64,000 nt of DNA, from the NCBI GenBank assembly GCA_016200895.1, contig JACQDX010000124.1:1-64000 (forward strand), given 5' to 3'. Every line of letters starts with the position of its first letter. Positions within the stretch are counted from its first letter, which is position 1. The position numbers were made by a program, and so were the translations under genes. Below the pieces are notes generated by a model. It did not search any database. It was not told the origin of the DNA and saw only the letters and a list, made by a program, of their open reading frames with translations. This document shows positions 9,606 to 17,833 of this stretch, one piece after another. This stretch comes from Burkholderiales bacterium (lineage in GTDB: Bacteria > Pseudomonadota > Gammaproteobacteria > Burkholderiales > Burkholderiaceae_D).

Positions 9606-9711
9606 AACATTCTTCAATGCAAGTGGTTTATCTTGATTACGACAGTAACAGCAACAACTTTAAGCATCCATTACAATCCTTCATTCATTAACCTGCCTTG
9701 GCACCATATCC

Positions 9712-10245
9712 ATGAGTTCATCTTTGATCATTGCGCTAGTCAAATCCGACGATGCCGCTGCCGTACTCGCATTTGAACAGGAAAACCGCGACCATTTTGA
9801 AGAATGGATAGCCAGCCGCGGCAATGATTTTTATTGCCTGCCAGAAGTGCGTTCCAGCCTGGAGCAGGCGCAATATCTGGCCAAGGCCAATCGCGAATAT
9901 CACTACCTGGCCTGGATAGAAAATGAAGTCGTCGGCCGCATCACACTGCGCGGCGTTGAGCAAGATCAATACCACAAGGCTTTCCTGGGCTACCGCTTCA
10001 GCCAGCGCCATGGTGGACATGGTTATGCTACGGCAGCAGTCAATGCAGTGGTCAGCCAGGCATTTGAAGAACTCAAACTGAACCGGATTGAAGCAACTGT
10101 CATTATCGACAACCTGCCATCCCAGGCCATCATGCGCAAATGTGGCTTCAGGGAGTATGGCCACTCGCATGCATCTGTCTTTCGCAATGGCGTATGGCTG
10201 GATATGCTGCACTATGAAAAACTGAATACAGTGCGCCCAGCCTGA
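9712..10245 (+). CDS. GNAT family N-acetyltransferase, RimJ/RimL type
   Basis: A 177-aa acetyltransferase. The acetyl-CoA-binding region is YRFSQRHGGHGYATAAVNAV (about 98-117), and the second conserved stretch is LNRIEATVIIDNLPSQAIMRKCGF (about 125-148). This is the RimJ/RimL pattern used to acetylate the N-terminal amine of ribosomal or other proteins, or small amines. Substrate unknown. It is a monocistronic plus-strand gene, divergent from the FlgT-like gene. Confidence 0.85.
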   Translation: MSSSLIIALVKSDDAAAVLAFEQENRDHFEEWIASRGNDFYCLPEVRSSLEQAQYLAKANREYHYLAWIENEVVGRITLRGVEQDQYHKAFLGYRFSQRHGGHGYATAAVNAVVSQAFEELKLNRIEATVIIDNLPSQAIMRKCGFREYGHSHASVFRNGVWLDMLHYEKLNTVRPA

Positions 10246-10352
10246 TTGCGGCTCATCCCCAGAATTTTGCAGTTCATCGCAATGCGTGGGCAGGGGCAGG
10301 TGAAATTGGTAATACTGGGACCAGTGCAAAACACTTACCACTGGAGAAACTC

Positions 10353-10973
10353 ATGCGCCGTTTATTGTTGATATCTGCCCTGCTGATTAGTTCTACTGCA
10401 TTCGCTGACGAACAAACCCGTAACCTGCCCGCCTTCAAATCCATTAAAACCCGCAGCGCATTCAGCCTGGTGGTGGAAGTTGGCAAACCCCAGTCTGTAC
10501 AGATCAAGGGCAATGAGAGGTTCGTCAATAATGTCATTACTGAAGTCATCGGCGATGAACTGGTCATTTCATACAAAGAAAAGAATTCCATCAAAATCAA
10601 TGACAACTCCCAGGTCATCATCAGCATCCCGGAGATGAGCAGGTTCAAGATGGAAGGTGCGGGTAAAACCATACTGAACAATCTCTCTGGCCCCCACTTT
10701 GCCTTGTCTTACGAGGGTGCTGGCATGCTGGTTGCCAATGGCAAGGTCAAATCATTTACCTTACGGGCCGAAGGTGTGGGCCTGGTAGAAACCAAGGATT
10801 TGATTGCCGAGCAAGTGGATGTACGCATAGAAGGCATAGGTTCGGTATCGGTCAATGCACGCGAGAGTCTGAATGCGTCAGTACAAGGCATAGGCAGCCT
10901 GACTTATTATGGCCGCCCACGCAATGTCAGCAAATCTGTCGATGGCATAGGCTCGGTGCGTGCAGGAGATTAA
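10353..10973 (+). CDS. exported GIN-domain (DUF2807) protein
   Basis: A 206-aa exported protein with a clear signal peptide (MRRLLLISALLISSTAFA) and a DUF2807/GIN domain, also called the putative auto-transporter adhesin head. The mature part starts with RNLPAFKSIKTRSAFSLVVE and ends in short repeats around GxG: VRIEGIGSVSV, ASVQGIGSLTYYG and KSVDGIGSVRAG. These are expected to form stacked beta strands. A PLxG-like ligand or activity is not known for the family. GGAG lies before the start. It converges on the DUF455 gene with only 18 bp between stops. Confidence 0.75.
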   Translation: MRRLLLISALLISSTAFADEQTRNLPAFKSIKTRSAFSLVVEVGKPQSVQIKGNERFVNNVITEVIGDELVISYKEKNSIKINDNSQVIISIPEMSRFKMEGAGKTILNNLSGPHFALSYEGAGMLVANGKVKSFTLRAEGVGLVETKDLIAEQVDVRIEGIGSVSVNARESLNASVQGIGSLTYYGRPRNVSKSVDGIGSVRAGD

Positions 10974-10991
10974 ACACGATTTACTAACTTT

Positions 10992-11798
10992 CTAAGCGTT
11001 CGCCGCTTCCTGCAAGGCACGCAGTTCATCTTCATCAAACCCCGCTGCCCTCCTGCCTTCCAGATTAAAAGGTCCCCGCACTGGCGGGGCCTTGTATTTG
11101 CGGGTCATCTCGGCATATGTCGAAATGATATCCAGCCCCTGCTCTGCACAAAGCTTCTTGTACCAAAAATTGCCGATGGCGACATGACCAATTTCATCGT
11201 GCAAGATAATCGCCAGAATATCGGTAGCAGCCTGATCACCTGCCTGCGCCAGTTTGGCCATGACTGCAGGTGTCGCATCCAGGCCACGTGCTTCCAGCGT
11301 GCGTGGTACGAGGGCAAGACGGGCCAATAGATCACCCTTGGTTTTCTCTGCCATTTCCCACATGCTGTTATGCGCCGGGAAGTCTCCATAAGCAAAGCCC
11401 TGGCTACGCAAATGACCAACCAGCAATTGGAAGTGATAGGCCTCTTCCTTGACCACTTTCAACCAATCCAGGTAAAACTGCTCAGGCATGCCAGCAAAGC
11501 GCCAGATGATGTCTGCCGCCAGATTGACTGCATTTAATTCTATGTGCGCCAGTGCATGAATGAGCACCGCCCTGCCTTCTACCGTATTCATGGCGCGACG
11601 GCCTACTTTACCCGGCGGCACCAGTTCGGGCTTGCTCAAACGCCCAGGTATGCCTCCCGGCTCTGTAAAAACTACATCAACATCCAGCAGGGACTCCTTG
11701 AGAATTGCATGGATAGCCTCACATTTACGATGAGGATCTGGTTCCAGTACTGCAGCCAATGCGCATGCTCTTAACTCATTAATAACTTTATCTTTCAT
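10992..11798 (-). CDS. DUF455 family ferritin-like protein
   Basis: About 268 aa, all-helical, of the DUF455 family related to the ferritin-like/MiaE di-iron fold. Possible metal ligands are visible in ALAHIELNAV, VKEEAYHFQLL and LHDEIGHVAIGN, matching the E...ExxH...E...ExxH arrangement of di-iron proteins. The reaction catalysed is not established for this family. An in-frame ATG also exists at 11804; neither start has a strong ribosome-binding site. The promoter region upstream has been invaded by the inverted-repeat element at 11851-11993. Confidence 0.8.
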   Translation of the reverse strand: MKDKVINELRACALAAVLEPDPHRKCEAIHAILKESLLDVDVVFTEPGGIPGRLSKPELVPPGKVGRRAMNTVEGRAVLIHALAHIELNAVNLAADIIWRFAGMPEQFYLDWLKVVKEEAYHFQLLVGHLRSQGFAYGDFPAHNSMWEMAEKTKGDLLARLALVPRTLEARGLDATPAVMAKLAQAGDQAATDILAIILHDEIGHVAIGNFWYKKLCAEQGLDIISTYAEMTRKYKAPPVRGPFNLEGRRAAGFDEDELRALQEAANA

Positions 11799-11850
11799 AT
11801 ACATGTGAAGCCAGGCAAGTAAGCCCGCCGGGGTTTACAATACTGCTTTA

Positions 11851-11993
11851 GAACCTGTTTACGATCTGTAGCGAGCATCAGCGGGGTCAGGCAACATAAA
11901 ACGCAGCGCAAAAAGCGGAATGTACTCTATAGTGCATTTTGAGCAGCACATGAGCCCCGATCACGTTCGCGCAGTAAGATCGTAAGCAGGTTC
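11851..11993. mobile_element. MITE-like element, 143 bp with 17-bp terminal inverted repeats
   Basis: The left end 11851-11867 (GAACCTGTTTACGATCT) is repeated inverted at 11977-11993 with one mismatch (T/C). Inside the ends, imperfect complementarity continues (AGCGGGGTC against the GATCGGGGCTC complement). The flanks carry TTA on both sides (11848-11850 and 11994-11996), consistent with a 3-bp target duplication. No open reading frame of note is inside, so it would be non-autonomous. A TNA duplication resembles some IS5-family groups, but I cannot assign the parent. It lies between divergent genes and ends 33 bp before the gamma carbonic anhydrase start. Confidence 0.7.
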
Positions 11994-12026
11994 TTAGCCA
12001 ATAATGCGCCATTTTACGGAACAATC

Positions 12027-12551
12027 ATGCCCATTTACCAATTCGGTGACCTAGCCCCTGAAATTGCTGCATCCGCCTATATTGCCGACAGCGCCAACAT
12101 CATAGGCAAAGTCAAGATAGAAGCCAATGCCAGTATCTGGTTTGATGTCACCATACGCGGCGATAATGAATTGATTACCATCAGCGAAAACAGCAATGTA
12201 CAGGAAGGCAGCATTTTACATACTGATCCTGGCTATCCCATGGTGATAGGCAAAAATGTGACTGTCGGCCATCAGGCCATGCTGCATGGCTGCACCGTAG
12301 GTGATGGTTCATTGATAGGCATACAGGCTGTAGTGCTGAACGGTGCGAAGATAGGCAAAAACTGCCTGGTTGGCGCTGGCGCACTGGTCACGGAAGGCAA
12401 GGAATTCCCGGACAACTCCCTCATTATAGGCTCACCCGCCAAAGTGGTCAGGACACTGGGCGAAGCAGATATTGCCGGCCTGCAGCGCAATGCGGACACT
12501 TACGTAAAACGCGGGCAAGCCTTTAAAACTCAACTGAAACGCATAGACTGA
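12027..12551 (+). CDS. gamma-class carbonic anhydrase family protein (YrdA/PaaY-like)
   Basis: A 174-aa left-handed beta-helix protein built from hexapeptide repeats (for example IIGKVKIEANASIW and SLIGIQAVVLNGAKIGKN). His ligands are visible in ILHTDPGYP and VTVGHQAMLHGC, which match the three zinc-binding histidines of gamma carbonic anhydrases. Homologues act as trimers; many have weak or no CO2 hydration activity, and some are thioesterases. It lies 13 bp upstream of hslO and is likely co-transcribed with it. Nine of its 19 Ile codons are ATA. The promoter must lie within or just after the MITE-like element that ends 33 bp upstream. Confidence 0.88.
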   Translation: MPIYQFGDLAPEIAASAYIADSANIIGKVKIEANASIWFDVTIRGDNELITISENSNVQEGSILHTDPGYPMVIGKNVTVGHQAMLHGCTVGDGSLIGIQAVVLNGAKIGKNCLVGAGALVTEGKEFPDNSLIIGSPAKVVRTLGEADIAGLQRNADTYVKRGQAFKTQLKRID

Positions 12552-12564
12552 TTTAGCGATAACA

Positions 12565-13491
12565 ATGACCGATACTCTACAAAAATTCATGTTCGAACAT
12601 GCCGGTGTACGCGGCGAAATGGTCGAGCTGACTCATACCTGGCAACAAACCCTGGCACGCAAAACTTATCCTGCTGCAGTACAAACCATACTGGGCGAGT
12701 TGATGGCTGCATCAGCCCTGCTGTCAGCCAACCTCAAGTTTGATGGCACCATGATCATGCAAATCCATGGCGATGGCCCGGTCAAGTTGCTGGTGGTAGA
12801 ATGTGATGCTGAGTTGAAAATGCGTGCCACTGCCAAACTCAGTGAGCATGCCGATATTGCGGAAGATGCCAGTCTGACTGACCTGATCCATTCACATGGT
12901 AAAGGTCGTTTTGTGATTACGCTCGACCCGAATAATAAATTGCCAGGCCAGCAGGCTTATCAGGGCATCGTACCACTGGATGGTGACAGCATTGCGACTG
13001 TCATAGAAAACTACATGCAACGCTCTGAGCAACTCGACACCAAGCTGTGGCTGGCGGCTGATGACCAGGTCGCGCGCGGCATGCTGCTGCAAAAACTGCC
13101 AAAAACCGGTGGTGCTGAAGCCCAAGTGGAAGATGAAACCGAAGCCTGGAACCATGCCGTCATGCTCGGCGATACCCTGAAGCGGCCTGAATTGCTGAGT
13201 ACAGGTATAGATATACTCATGCACCGTTTATTCTGGGAAGAAACCATACGTGTATTCGACCCTTTGCATCCGCAATTCCAGTGCAATTGCACGCGTGAAA
13301 AAGTCGGCGATATGCTGAAAATGCTGGGTGAAGAAGAAATACAGTCAGCCATCGCTGACCTTGGCACGCTGGATATCAATTGTGATTTTTGCGGCAAACA
13401 CTATGGATTCGACAAGGTGGATTGCGCGCAGTTGTTCGTTGCCAGCACACTAACAGAAGGCACGCTGGCCGCGCCTGAAATCAAGCATTAA
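12565..13491 (+). CDS. hslO: redox-regulated chaperone Hsp33
   Basis: A 308-aa cytoplasmic holdase activated by oxidation. The C-terminal zinc switch is complete: CNC near residue 233 and CDFC near 270, giving the four cysteines that release zinc and form disulfides under peroxide or bleach stress. N-terminal features include FEHAGVRGEMVELTHTW and GDGPVKLLVVEC. It follows the gamma carbonic anhydrase gene with a 13-bp gap and is terminated by a strong hairpin. Confidence 0.95.
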   Translation: MTDTLQKFMFEHAGVRGEMVELTHTWQQTLARKTYPAAVQTILGELMAASALLSANLKFDGTMIMQIHGDGPVKLLVVECDAELKMRATAKLSEHADIAEDASLTDLIHSHGKGRFVITLDPNNKLPGQQAYQGIVPLDGDSIATVIENYMQRSEQLDTKLWLAADDQVARGMLLQKLPKTGGAEAQVEDETEAWNHAVMLGDTLKRPELLSTGIDILMHRLFWEETIRVFDPLHPQFQCNCTREKVGDMLKMLGEEEIQSAIADLGTLDINCDFCGKHYGFDKVDCAQLFVASTLTEGTLAAPEIKH

Positions 13492-13499
13492 TATCTAAC

Positions 13500-13529
13500 G
13501 GTCTGGCGACCATTGTCGCCAGACCCTTT
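13500..13529 (+). terminator. intrinsic terminator after hslO
   Basis: An 11-bp perfect GC-rich stem (13500-13510 with 13515-13525), CATT loop, followed by CTTTTCC. It begins 8 nt after the hslO stop codon. Confidence 0.9.
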
Positions 13530-13642
13530 TCCTCCAGAATCCGTCTTGAATTCATCACTCTGCAAGGCAATTTAATCACATAAGCCAATTCCAAATTTTA
13601 TTTTCTGCCATTGTTGAAAGCTCATTTTTCAGGAGACTTTTC

Positions 13643-14077
13643 ATGATTCAGCAATGGCATAAAGTAAATCAAGCAAGTCCAGCCAAGCTGCAACGCGGCC
13701 TGGATATTGTGCGCATCGGTGTCGCATTGATTATTTTGATCCACCCTCTGCATGGCTACACTCACCCGGCAAATATCCCGCTCTTTGGCGAGTTCCTGAC
13801 CGAACTGGGATATCCCTTTGGCACCGCCCTGGCATGGCTGGTCTTGCTGGTGCAAACTGCCAGCAGCCTGGCATTGCTGATCAATCGCTTTATCGTACCT
13901 GCCTGCATAGGCCATATCGTCGTCATTTGCTTTGGATTAGTCCATGTACACGCCCAAAACGGCTGGTATGTCGTCGGCGCGGGTCAAGGCGGCATGGAGT
14001 GGGGGTTTATTTTGCTGAGCAGCCTGCTTGGTGTGATGTGGGCATATTGGCCTCAACGAGATAAAAAAGACAAATAA
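13643..14077 (+). CDS. DoxX-family membrane protein
   Basis: A 144-aa inner-membrane protein with four predicted helices: IVRIGVALIILIHPL, ALAWLVLLVQTASSLALLI, the segment around CIGHIVVICFGLVHV, and GFILLSSLLGVMWAYW. This matches the DoxX family, whose members are linked to thiosulfate:quinone oxidoreduction or unknown redox roles. AGGAG lies 8-9 nt before the ATG. It is flanked by the hslO terminator and the MerR promoter, so it is probably monocistronic. Function is not predictable beyond family. Confidence 0.75.
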   Translation: MIQQWHKVNQASPAKLQRGLDIVRIGVALIILIHPLHGYTHPANIPLFGEFLTELGYPFGTALAWLVLLVQTASSLALLINRFIVPACIGHIVVICFGLVHVHAQNGWYVVGAGQGGMEWGFILLSSLLGVMWAYWPQRDKKDK

Positions 14078-14108
14078 ATCAGACAATAAAAATATTTTCA
14101 AAAAACCT

Positions 14109-14139
14109 TTGACCCTGACATAAGGTGAGGCTTTATAGT
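14109..14139 (+). promoter_or_regulatory. MerR-type promoter with 19-bp spacer
   Basis: The -35 TTGACC (14109-14114) and -10 TATAGT (14134-14139) are separated by exactly 19 bp, the over-long spacer typical of MerR-activated promoters. Within the spacer, CCTGAC and GTGAGG form a near-perfect dyad around ATAAG. It lies 25 bp before the MerR-family gene, suggesting that the regulator controls itself and the MFS gene. Confidence 0.75.
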
Positions 14140-14163
14140 CTGCTTCACTGAAGGAGATCAGGT

Positions 14164-15207
14164 ATGTTATTGAAAATCGGTGAACTGGCCAGCCGCACAG
14201 GCCTGACCATACGCACGCTACATCATTACGACAAAATTGGCTTGCTCAAGCCGTCTGCACGCTCAGAGGCAGGTTATCGTCTCTATGACAGATCAGATAT
14301 CAAACGCCTGCATCATATCCAAGCCCTGCGCCGCCTGGATTTGTCATTGGCAGAAGTTGGCGACGTCATCAATGGTGCAGGCAATGACTTGCAATGCGTG
14401 ATAGACGAGCAGATTTCAGGTCTGGATCAGCAGATAACCCAAAGCATGGAATTGCGTGACAGGCTGCGAGAACTGTCACGCTTACTGAAAACCAATAACG
14501 AACCCAATCTTGAGTATTGGCTGTCGACGCTCGAAATGATGAGCTTGATTGGCAAATATTTCAGCCGCGATGAAATCTTGCGTTTGCGTGAACTGGAGTT
14601 GCAGGCACAAAGCAAGGTTGACACGCATATGCCGCCTTTTATCCAGGCTGGGCGAGTTTTACTGGATCAGAAAGTACCACCAAGTGACCCAAGAGCCAAG
14701 CAATTGGCCAAGAAGTGGGTGCGCGTCATGAGCACAATAATGCCTGACCCCGCCCTACTTAGCAAATTCACCCAGATGCATAGAAAAGAACCATCTTTGC
14801 AGTCCTTAAGTGGTGTGGATGATGAAATGATAGATTTTATTACCAAGGCGTCCATTGAGGTCAGGTATGACATTTATTGCAAATATCTGAGCGAAGAAGA
14901 ACTGCAGTATTTTCGCAACTCCTTCTTTAAGAATAACGAAACCTGGGCACAGGTTTTTGCAGAAGTCAGGCAGAAAATGACGCTGAACTTACCACCAGAA
15001 CATCCCGATGTACAAGCATCTTTAATCAAGTGGCGCACTTTATTCATGGACGCATGGGGCAATCATTTACCTACCATGCTCAAAGTCAGAAGCATTCATG
15101 AAAAAGAACCTGAACTAAGTATAGGTGGTGGTCTGACGCCGGCATTAATTGTCTACGCCCGTCAGGGATTGGCCTTTTTGGAAAAAAGTCATCCTCTGAA
15201 GTCATAA
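14164..15207 (+). CDS. MerR-family transcriptional regulator with large effector domain
   Basis: A 347-aa regulator. The N-terminal winged helix is canonical (LKIGELASRTGLTIRTLHHY, then GYRLYDRSDIKRLHHIQALR), followed by the dimerisation coiled coil (about 75-120). The remaining 220 residues are helical and larger than in metal-sensing MerR proteins. They are comparable to drug-sensing types such as TipA, but I see no cysteine metal site. The effector is therefore probably an organic compound. The downstream MFS transporter gene starts 10 bp after the stop, which supports regulation of efflux. GGAG precedes the ATG. The self-promoter with a 19-bp spacer lies immediately upstream. Confidence 0.88.
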   Translation: MLLKIGELASRTGLTIRTLHHYDKIGLLKPSARSEAGYRLYDRSDIKRLHHIQALRRLDLSLAEVGDVINGAGNDLQCVIDEQISGLDQQITQSMELRDRLRELSRLLKTNNEPNLEYWLSTLEMMSLIGKYFSRDEILRLRELELQAQSKVDTHMPPFIQAGRVLLDQKVPPSDPRAKQLAKKWVRVMSTIMPDPALLSKFTQMHRKEPSLQSLSGVDDEMIDFITKASIEVRYDIYCKYLSEEELQYFRNSFFKNNETWAQVFAEVRQKMTLNLPPEHPDVQASLIKWRTLFMDAWGNHLPTMLKVRSIHEKEPELSIGGGLTPALIVYARQGLAFLEKSHPLKS

Positions 15208-15217
15208 GGAAAACAAA

Positions 15218-16540
15218 ATGAACAATGTAAATACAAACCAAACCGACAATGCGCGCAAAGGTATATTCAAGGACAGTAATTTCCTGTGGATGATAGGCGG
15301 TGGTGCCATCTCCATGCTGGGGGACCAGTTCACTTTAATTGCCCTGCCCTGGCTGGTGCTGAAGATGACTGGTGACACCCTGATACTCGGCATCGTGCTG
15401 GCGCTGATTAGTGTGCCACGCGCCTTGTTGATATTGCTGGGTGGCGCAGTGGTTGACCGCTACTCACCCAAGACAGTGATGATGCAGACCAAGTACATCA
15501 ATACCATGCTTCTGGGTATACTGAGCGCCCTGATTTTTTACGGCAAGCTGGAATTATGGATGGTGTACGTGCTGGCGCTGGGTCTGGGTATCTCGACTGC
15601 CTTCAGCATACCTTCAGGCACATCCATGTTGCCACGTGTGGTCGCACCGGCCCAGTTACAATCTGCGAATGGCACCATGCTGGGTATGCGCCAGTTGACC
15701 ATGTTTATCGGTCCTGTACTGGCTGGCTTACTGATTGCCCTGTTTGGTACGGATGGTACACATGAGCAAGGCATGATCAAAGATGCTCAAGGATTGGCAG
15801 CGGCTTTCTTTTTTGATTGCTTCACTTACGCTTTTTCTGCCTGGACACTGAGCAAGGTCAGGATGAATGATGGCATGTCCGCGCCGCCTGGTTCAGGTCC
15901 TGCCGGACAAAAGCCAGCGCTGCTGCAGTCCCTGGCAGAAGGCTTGCATTATTGCTGGAATGAGAAACAGTTGCGCAGTTGCTTTATCTATTGGTCTGCA
16001 ATCGCCTTCTTCATCATGGGGCCAATACAGATTGCCTTGCCAGTGATGGCAAATCAACTCAGCAATAGCGCCAGCGCGCTGGGCTTGCTGGCAGGCTCAC
16101 ATGGTGCAGGCACTTTATTGGGCATGGCATTGGCAGGTATGAAACCTAATCTGCGCTTTGGCAATCTGGGACGCACCATCTTGCTGGTCGATTTTATTGT
16201 GGGTATCTTGTTTATCCCCATGGGCCTGATCAGCGCCAGTTGGCAAGGTGCGGGCATACTGTTAAGTGTGGGCATATTGGGCGGATTTTTGCATGTGGCA
16301 GTATTTACCTGGGTACAAAAACAGGTACCACCGAATATGATAGGTCGCGCCATGAGTATGTTCATGTTTATCTTCATGGGCATAGGGCCGGTCTCGGCGG
16401 CATTCACAGGCTGGCTGCTGCGCGGCATCACTATTCCGCAATTATTCATGGGTAGTGGCAGCCTGTTGATACTGATCGTCATCATGGCAACGCAAATCAG
16501 CCCTATCACGAGGGTGACGGACAAGCGCGCCGTCGCATAA
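15218..16540 (+). CDS. MFS transporter (EntS/MFS_3-like efflux)
   Basis: A 440-aa 12-helix transporter. It opens with ISMLGDQFTLIALPWLVL in the first helix. The loop 2-3 signature region is GGAVVDRYSPKTVMM. FSIPSGTSMLPRVVAPAQLQSANG is the pattern of the MFS_3 group, which includes the enterobactin exporter EntS and macrolide exporters. It is coupled to the upstream MerR gene (10-bp gap), so drug or metabolite efflux under inducer control is likely. The substrate is unknown. Confidence 0.85.
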   Translation: MNNVNTNQTDNARKGIFKDSNFLWMIGGGAISMLGDQFTLIALPWLVLKMTGDTLILGIVLALISVPRALLILLGGAVVDRYSPKTVMMQTKYINTMLLGILSALIFYGKLELWMVYVLALGLGISTAFSIPSGTSMLPRVVAPAQLQSANGTMLGMRQLTMFIGPVLAGLLIALFGTDGTHEQGMIKDAQGLAAAFFFDCFTYAFSAWTLSKVRMNDGMSAPPGSGPAGQKPALLQSLAEGLHYCWNEKQLRSCFIYWSAIAFFIMGPIQIALPVMANQLSNSASALGLLAGSHGAGTLLGMALAGMKPNLRFGNLGRTILLVDFIVGILFIPMGLISASWQGAGILLSVGILGGFLHVAVFTWVQKQVPPNMIGRAMSMFMFIFMGIGPVSAAFTGWLLRGITIPQLFMGSGSLLILIVIMATQISPITRVTDKRAVA

Positions 16541-16559
16541 GCGCCAACCAGAAACTGAC

Positions 16560-16856
16560 TCAGGCTGACAATATTTGCCGCACTAAAGCCTGAGTCACTT
16601 CTGCAGACATATCATTCATGTCCAGAACAATATCGAAATGATGTCTATCCTGGACTTCATACACATCCACTTTAATTAATATTATTTTCACGCAGCAGGC
16701 AGGCTGGCATAAGCCTGAGTCTGAAGTCGAAAACCCGCCGTCTCCGACATATTCCCTGACAAACTCCATGTAATCCGCCACTGTGGCGCGGGCATTATAT
16801 TGAACATTCCTTTCTTTGCGACTGGCAAAAATGCAAGGCGAATTCTGCTTCCTCAT
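16560..16856 (-). pseudogene. probable remnant of an alpha/beta hydrolase with internal deletion
   Basis: A 98-codon open frame. The first part (QYNARATVADYMEFVREY) looks like the start of kynurenine-formamidase-like alpha/beta hydrolases. The end (YEVQDRHHFDIVLDMNDM, then EVTQALVRQIL) looks like their C-terminus with the catalytic His. The nucleophile elbow and most of the fold are missing between them, so I read it as a gene that lost about 200 codons. It could instead be an unrelated small gene. A perfect 10-bp inverted repeat (16557-16566 with 16587-16596) overlaps its 3' end. Confidence 0.4.
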
Positions 16857-17200
16857 GATTATTTATTGAAGTATGTGCATGCTTTCCAAAAAACAACAAT
16901 TCTATTGTTAAATCGGGTTAATTTGAATAACAATTAATTTTCATTGAGCTTAACTTTTCAAGGTTTAGCTCTATTATATAAATGATGAATAATTAAACCG
17001 GATGATTGAGGCGCTTACAGAAATACTCTGCATAGGTTTAAAACCTGCCCAATATCTGAACTGCTGGTCAGGGGTTCATTACATACTAAATTTGCCATAT
17101 CCATTTGGCGTTTTGATCCAACAGGGATTTTTTGCTCAGCTGTTTCAAGGTACGAGAAGTCATCATCGATCGTCAACCAGCATCAAATCAGGAGGCACCC
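16857..17200. other. AT-rich intergenic stretch without recognisable gene
   Basis: Between the hydrolase remnant and the Cache protein gene. The first 150 bp are strongly AT-rich. The rest contains short open frames with no coding character. It presumably holds the promoter of the downstream Cache gene; I see no clear -35/-10 pair or operator. Confidence 0.4.
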
Positions 17201-17686
17201 GTGAAAAAAACTTACCTCGCATTCGCTTTGGGATTAATTATTGCTACCTCGCCTGCTTACACGTCCGCCAACGAAAGAAGTACCGAAGCTGACGCTTTGG
17301 CATTGATACAAAAAGCTCAGGAATACATCAAAAAAAATGGCGTTGAAAAATCCATTGCTGAGTTTAATAAACTAGATAGCCCTTTCAACACCATCAGCGA
17401 CATCAATAAAAAAGGGGATCTGTACCTTTATACAATTGATCAAAAAGGCTATCAGGCTGTCCACGGAAAAAATCCAAAAATCGTTGGCAAAACCATGATA
17501 GACATGCGTGATCAGGATGGCGTGTATCTGATCAAGGAAATGGCAGAGAAATGCTTCGCCAATGGCAAAGCCTGGGTTGCTTATCGCTGGCCCAACCCAG
17601 TTACCAAAGATCTGGAAAAGAAAAAAGGATATGTAGAAAAAGTTCCAGGGCAAGATTTCTGTCTGGGAACAGGAATATATTATTAA
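17201..17686 (+). CDS. small exported single-Cache-domain protein
   Basis: A 161-aa secreted or periplasmic protein. The GTG at 17201 is chosen: AGGAGG lies 5 nt upstream and it begins a clean signal peptide (VKKTYLAFALGLIIATSPAYTSA). The mature part is a single Cache domain: YIKKNGVEKSIAEFNKLDSP, DLYLYTIDQKGYQAVHGKNP, IVGKTMIDMRDQDGVYLIKEM and KGYVEKVPGQDFCLGTGIYY. This is the pattern of sCache_2 ligand-binding modules that bind small carboxylates. It has no output domain. The next gene is a Cache-containing histidine kinase, so it may be an accessory binding protein, but that is inference. Confidence 0.8.
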   Translation: MKKTYLAFALGLIIATSPAYTSANERSTEADALALIQKAQEYIKKNGVEKSIAEFNKLDSPFNTISDINKKGDLYLYTIDQKGYQAVHGKNPKIVGKTMIDMRDQDGVYLIKEMAEKCFANGKAWVAYRWPNPVTKDLEKKKGYVEKVPGQDFCLGTGIYY

Positions 17687-17833
17687 GAAAAACTCAGGCT
17701 TGTGTTTGAGAGAAGATGTAAAAACTCTTTGCGTGAGTATCAATGTAACAGTGGATCAATAAAACAAAACGCAATATCTGACGATCTCCCTTGACAAGCA
17801 GAAACCAGGAAGCAATTACAGGAAGGAACTTGC

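Noticed and set aside
16557-16596. perfect 10-bp inverted repeat after the MFS gene, considered as a terminator
   Set aside because: The loop is 20 nt and no T-run follows on either strand, so it does not look like an intrinsic terminator.
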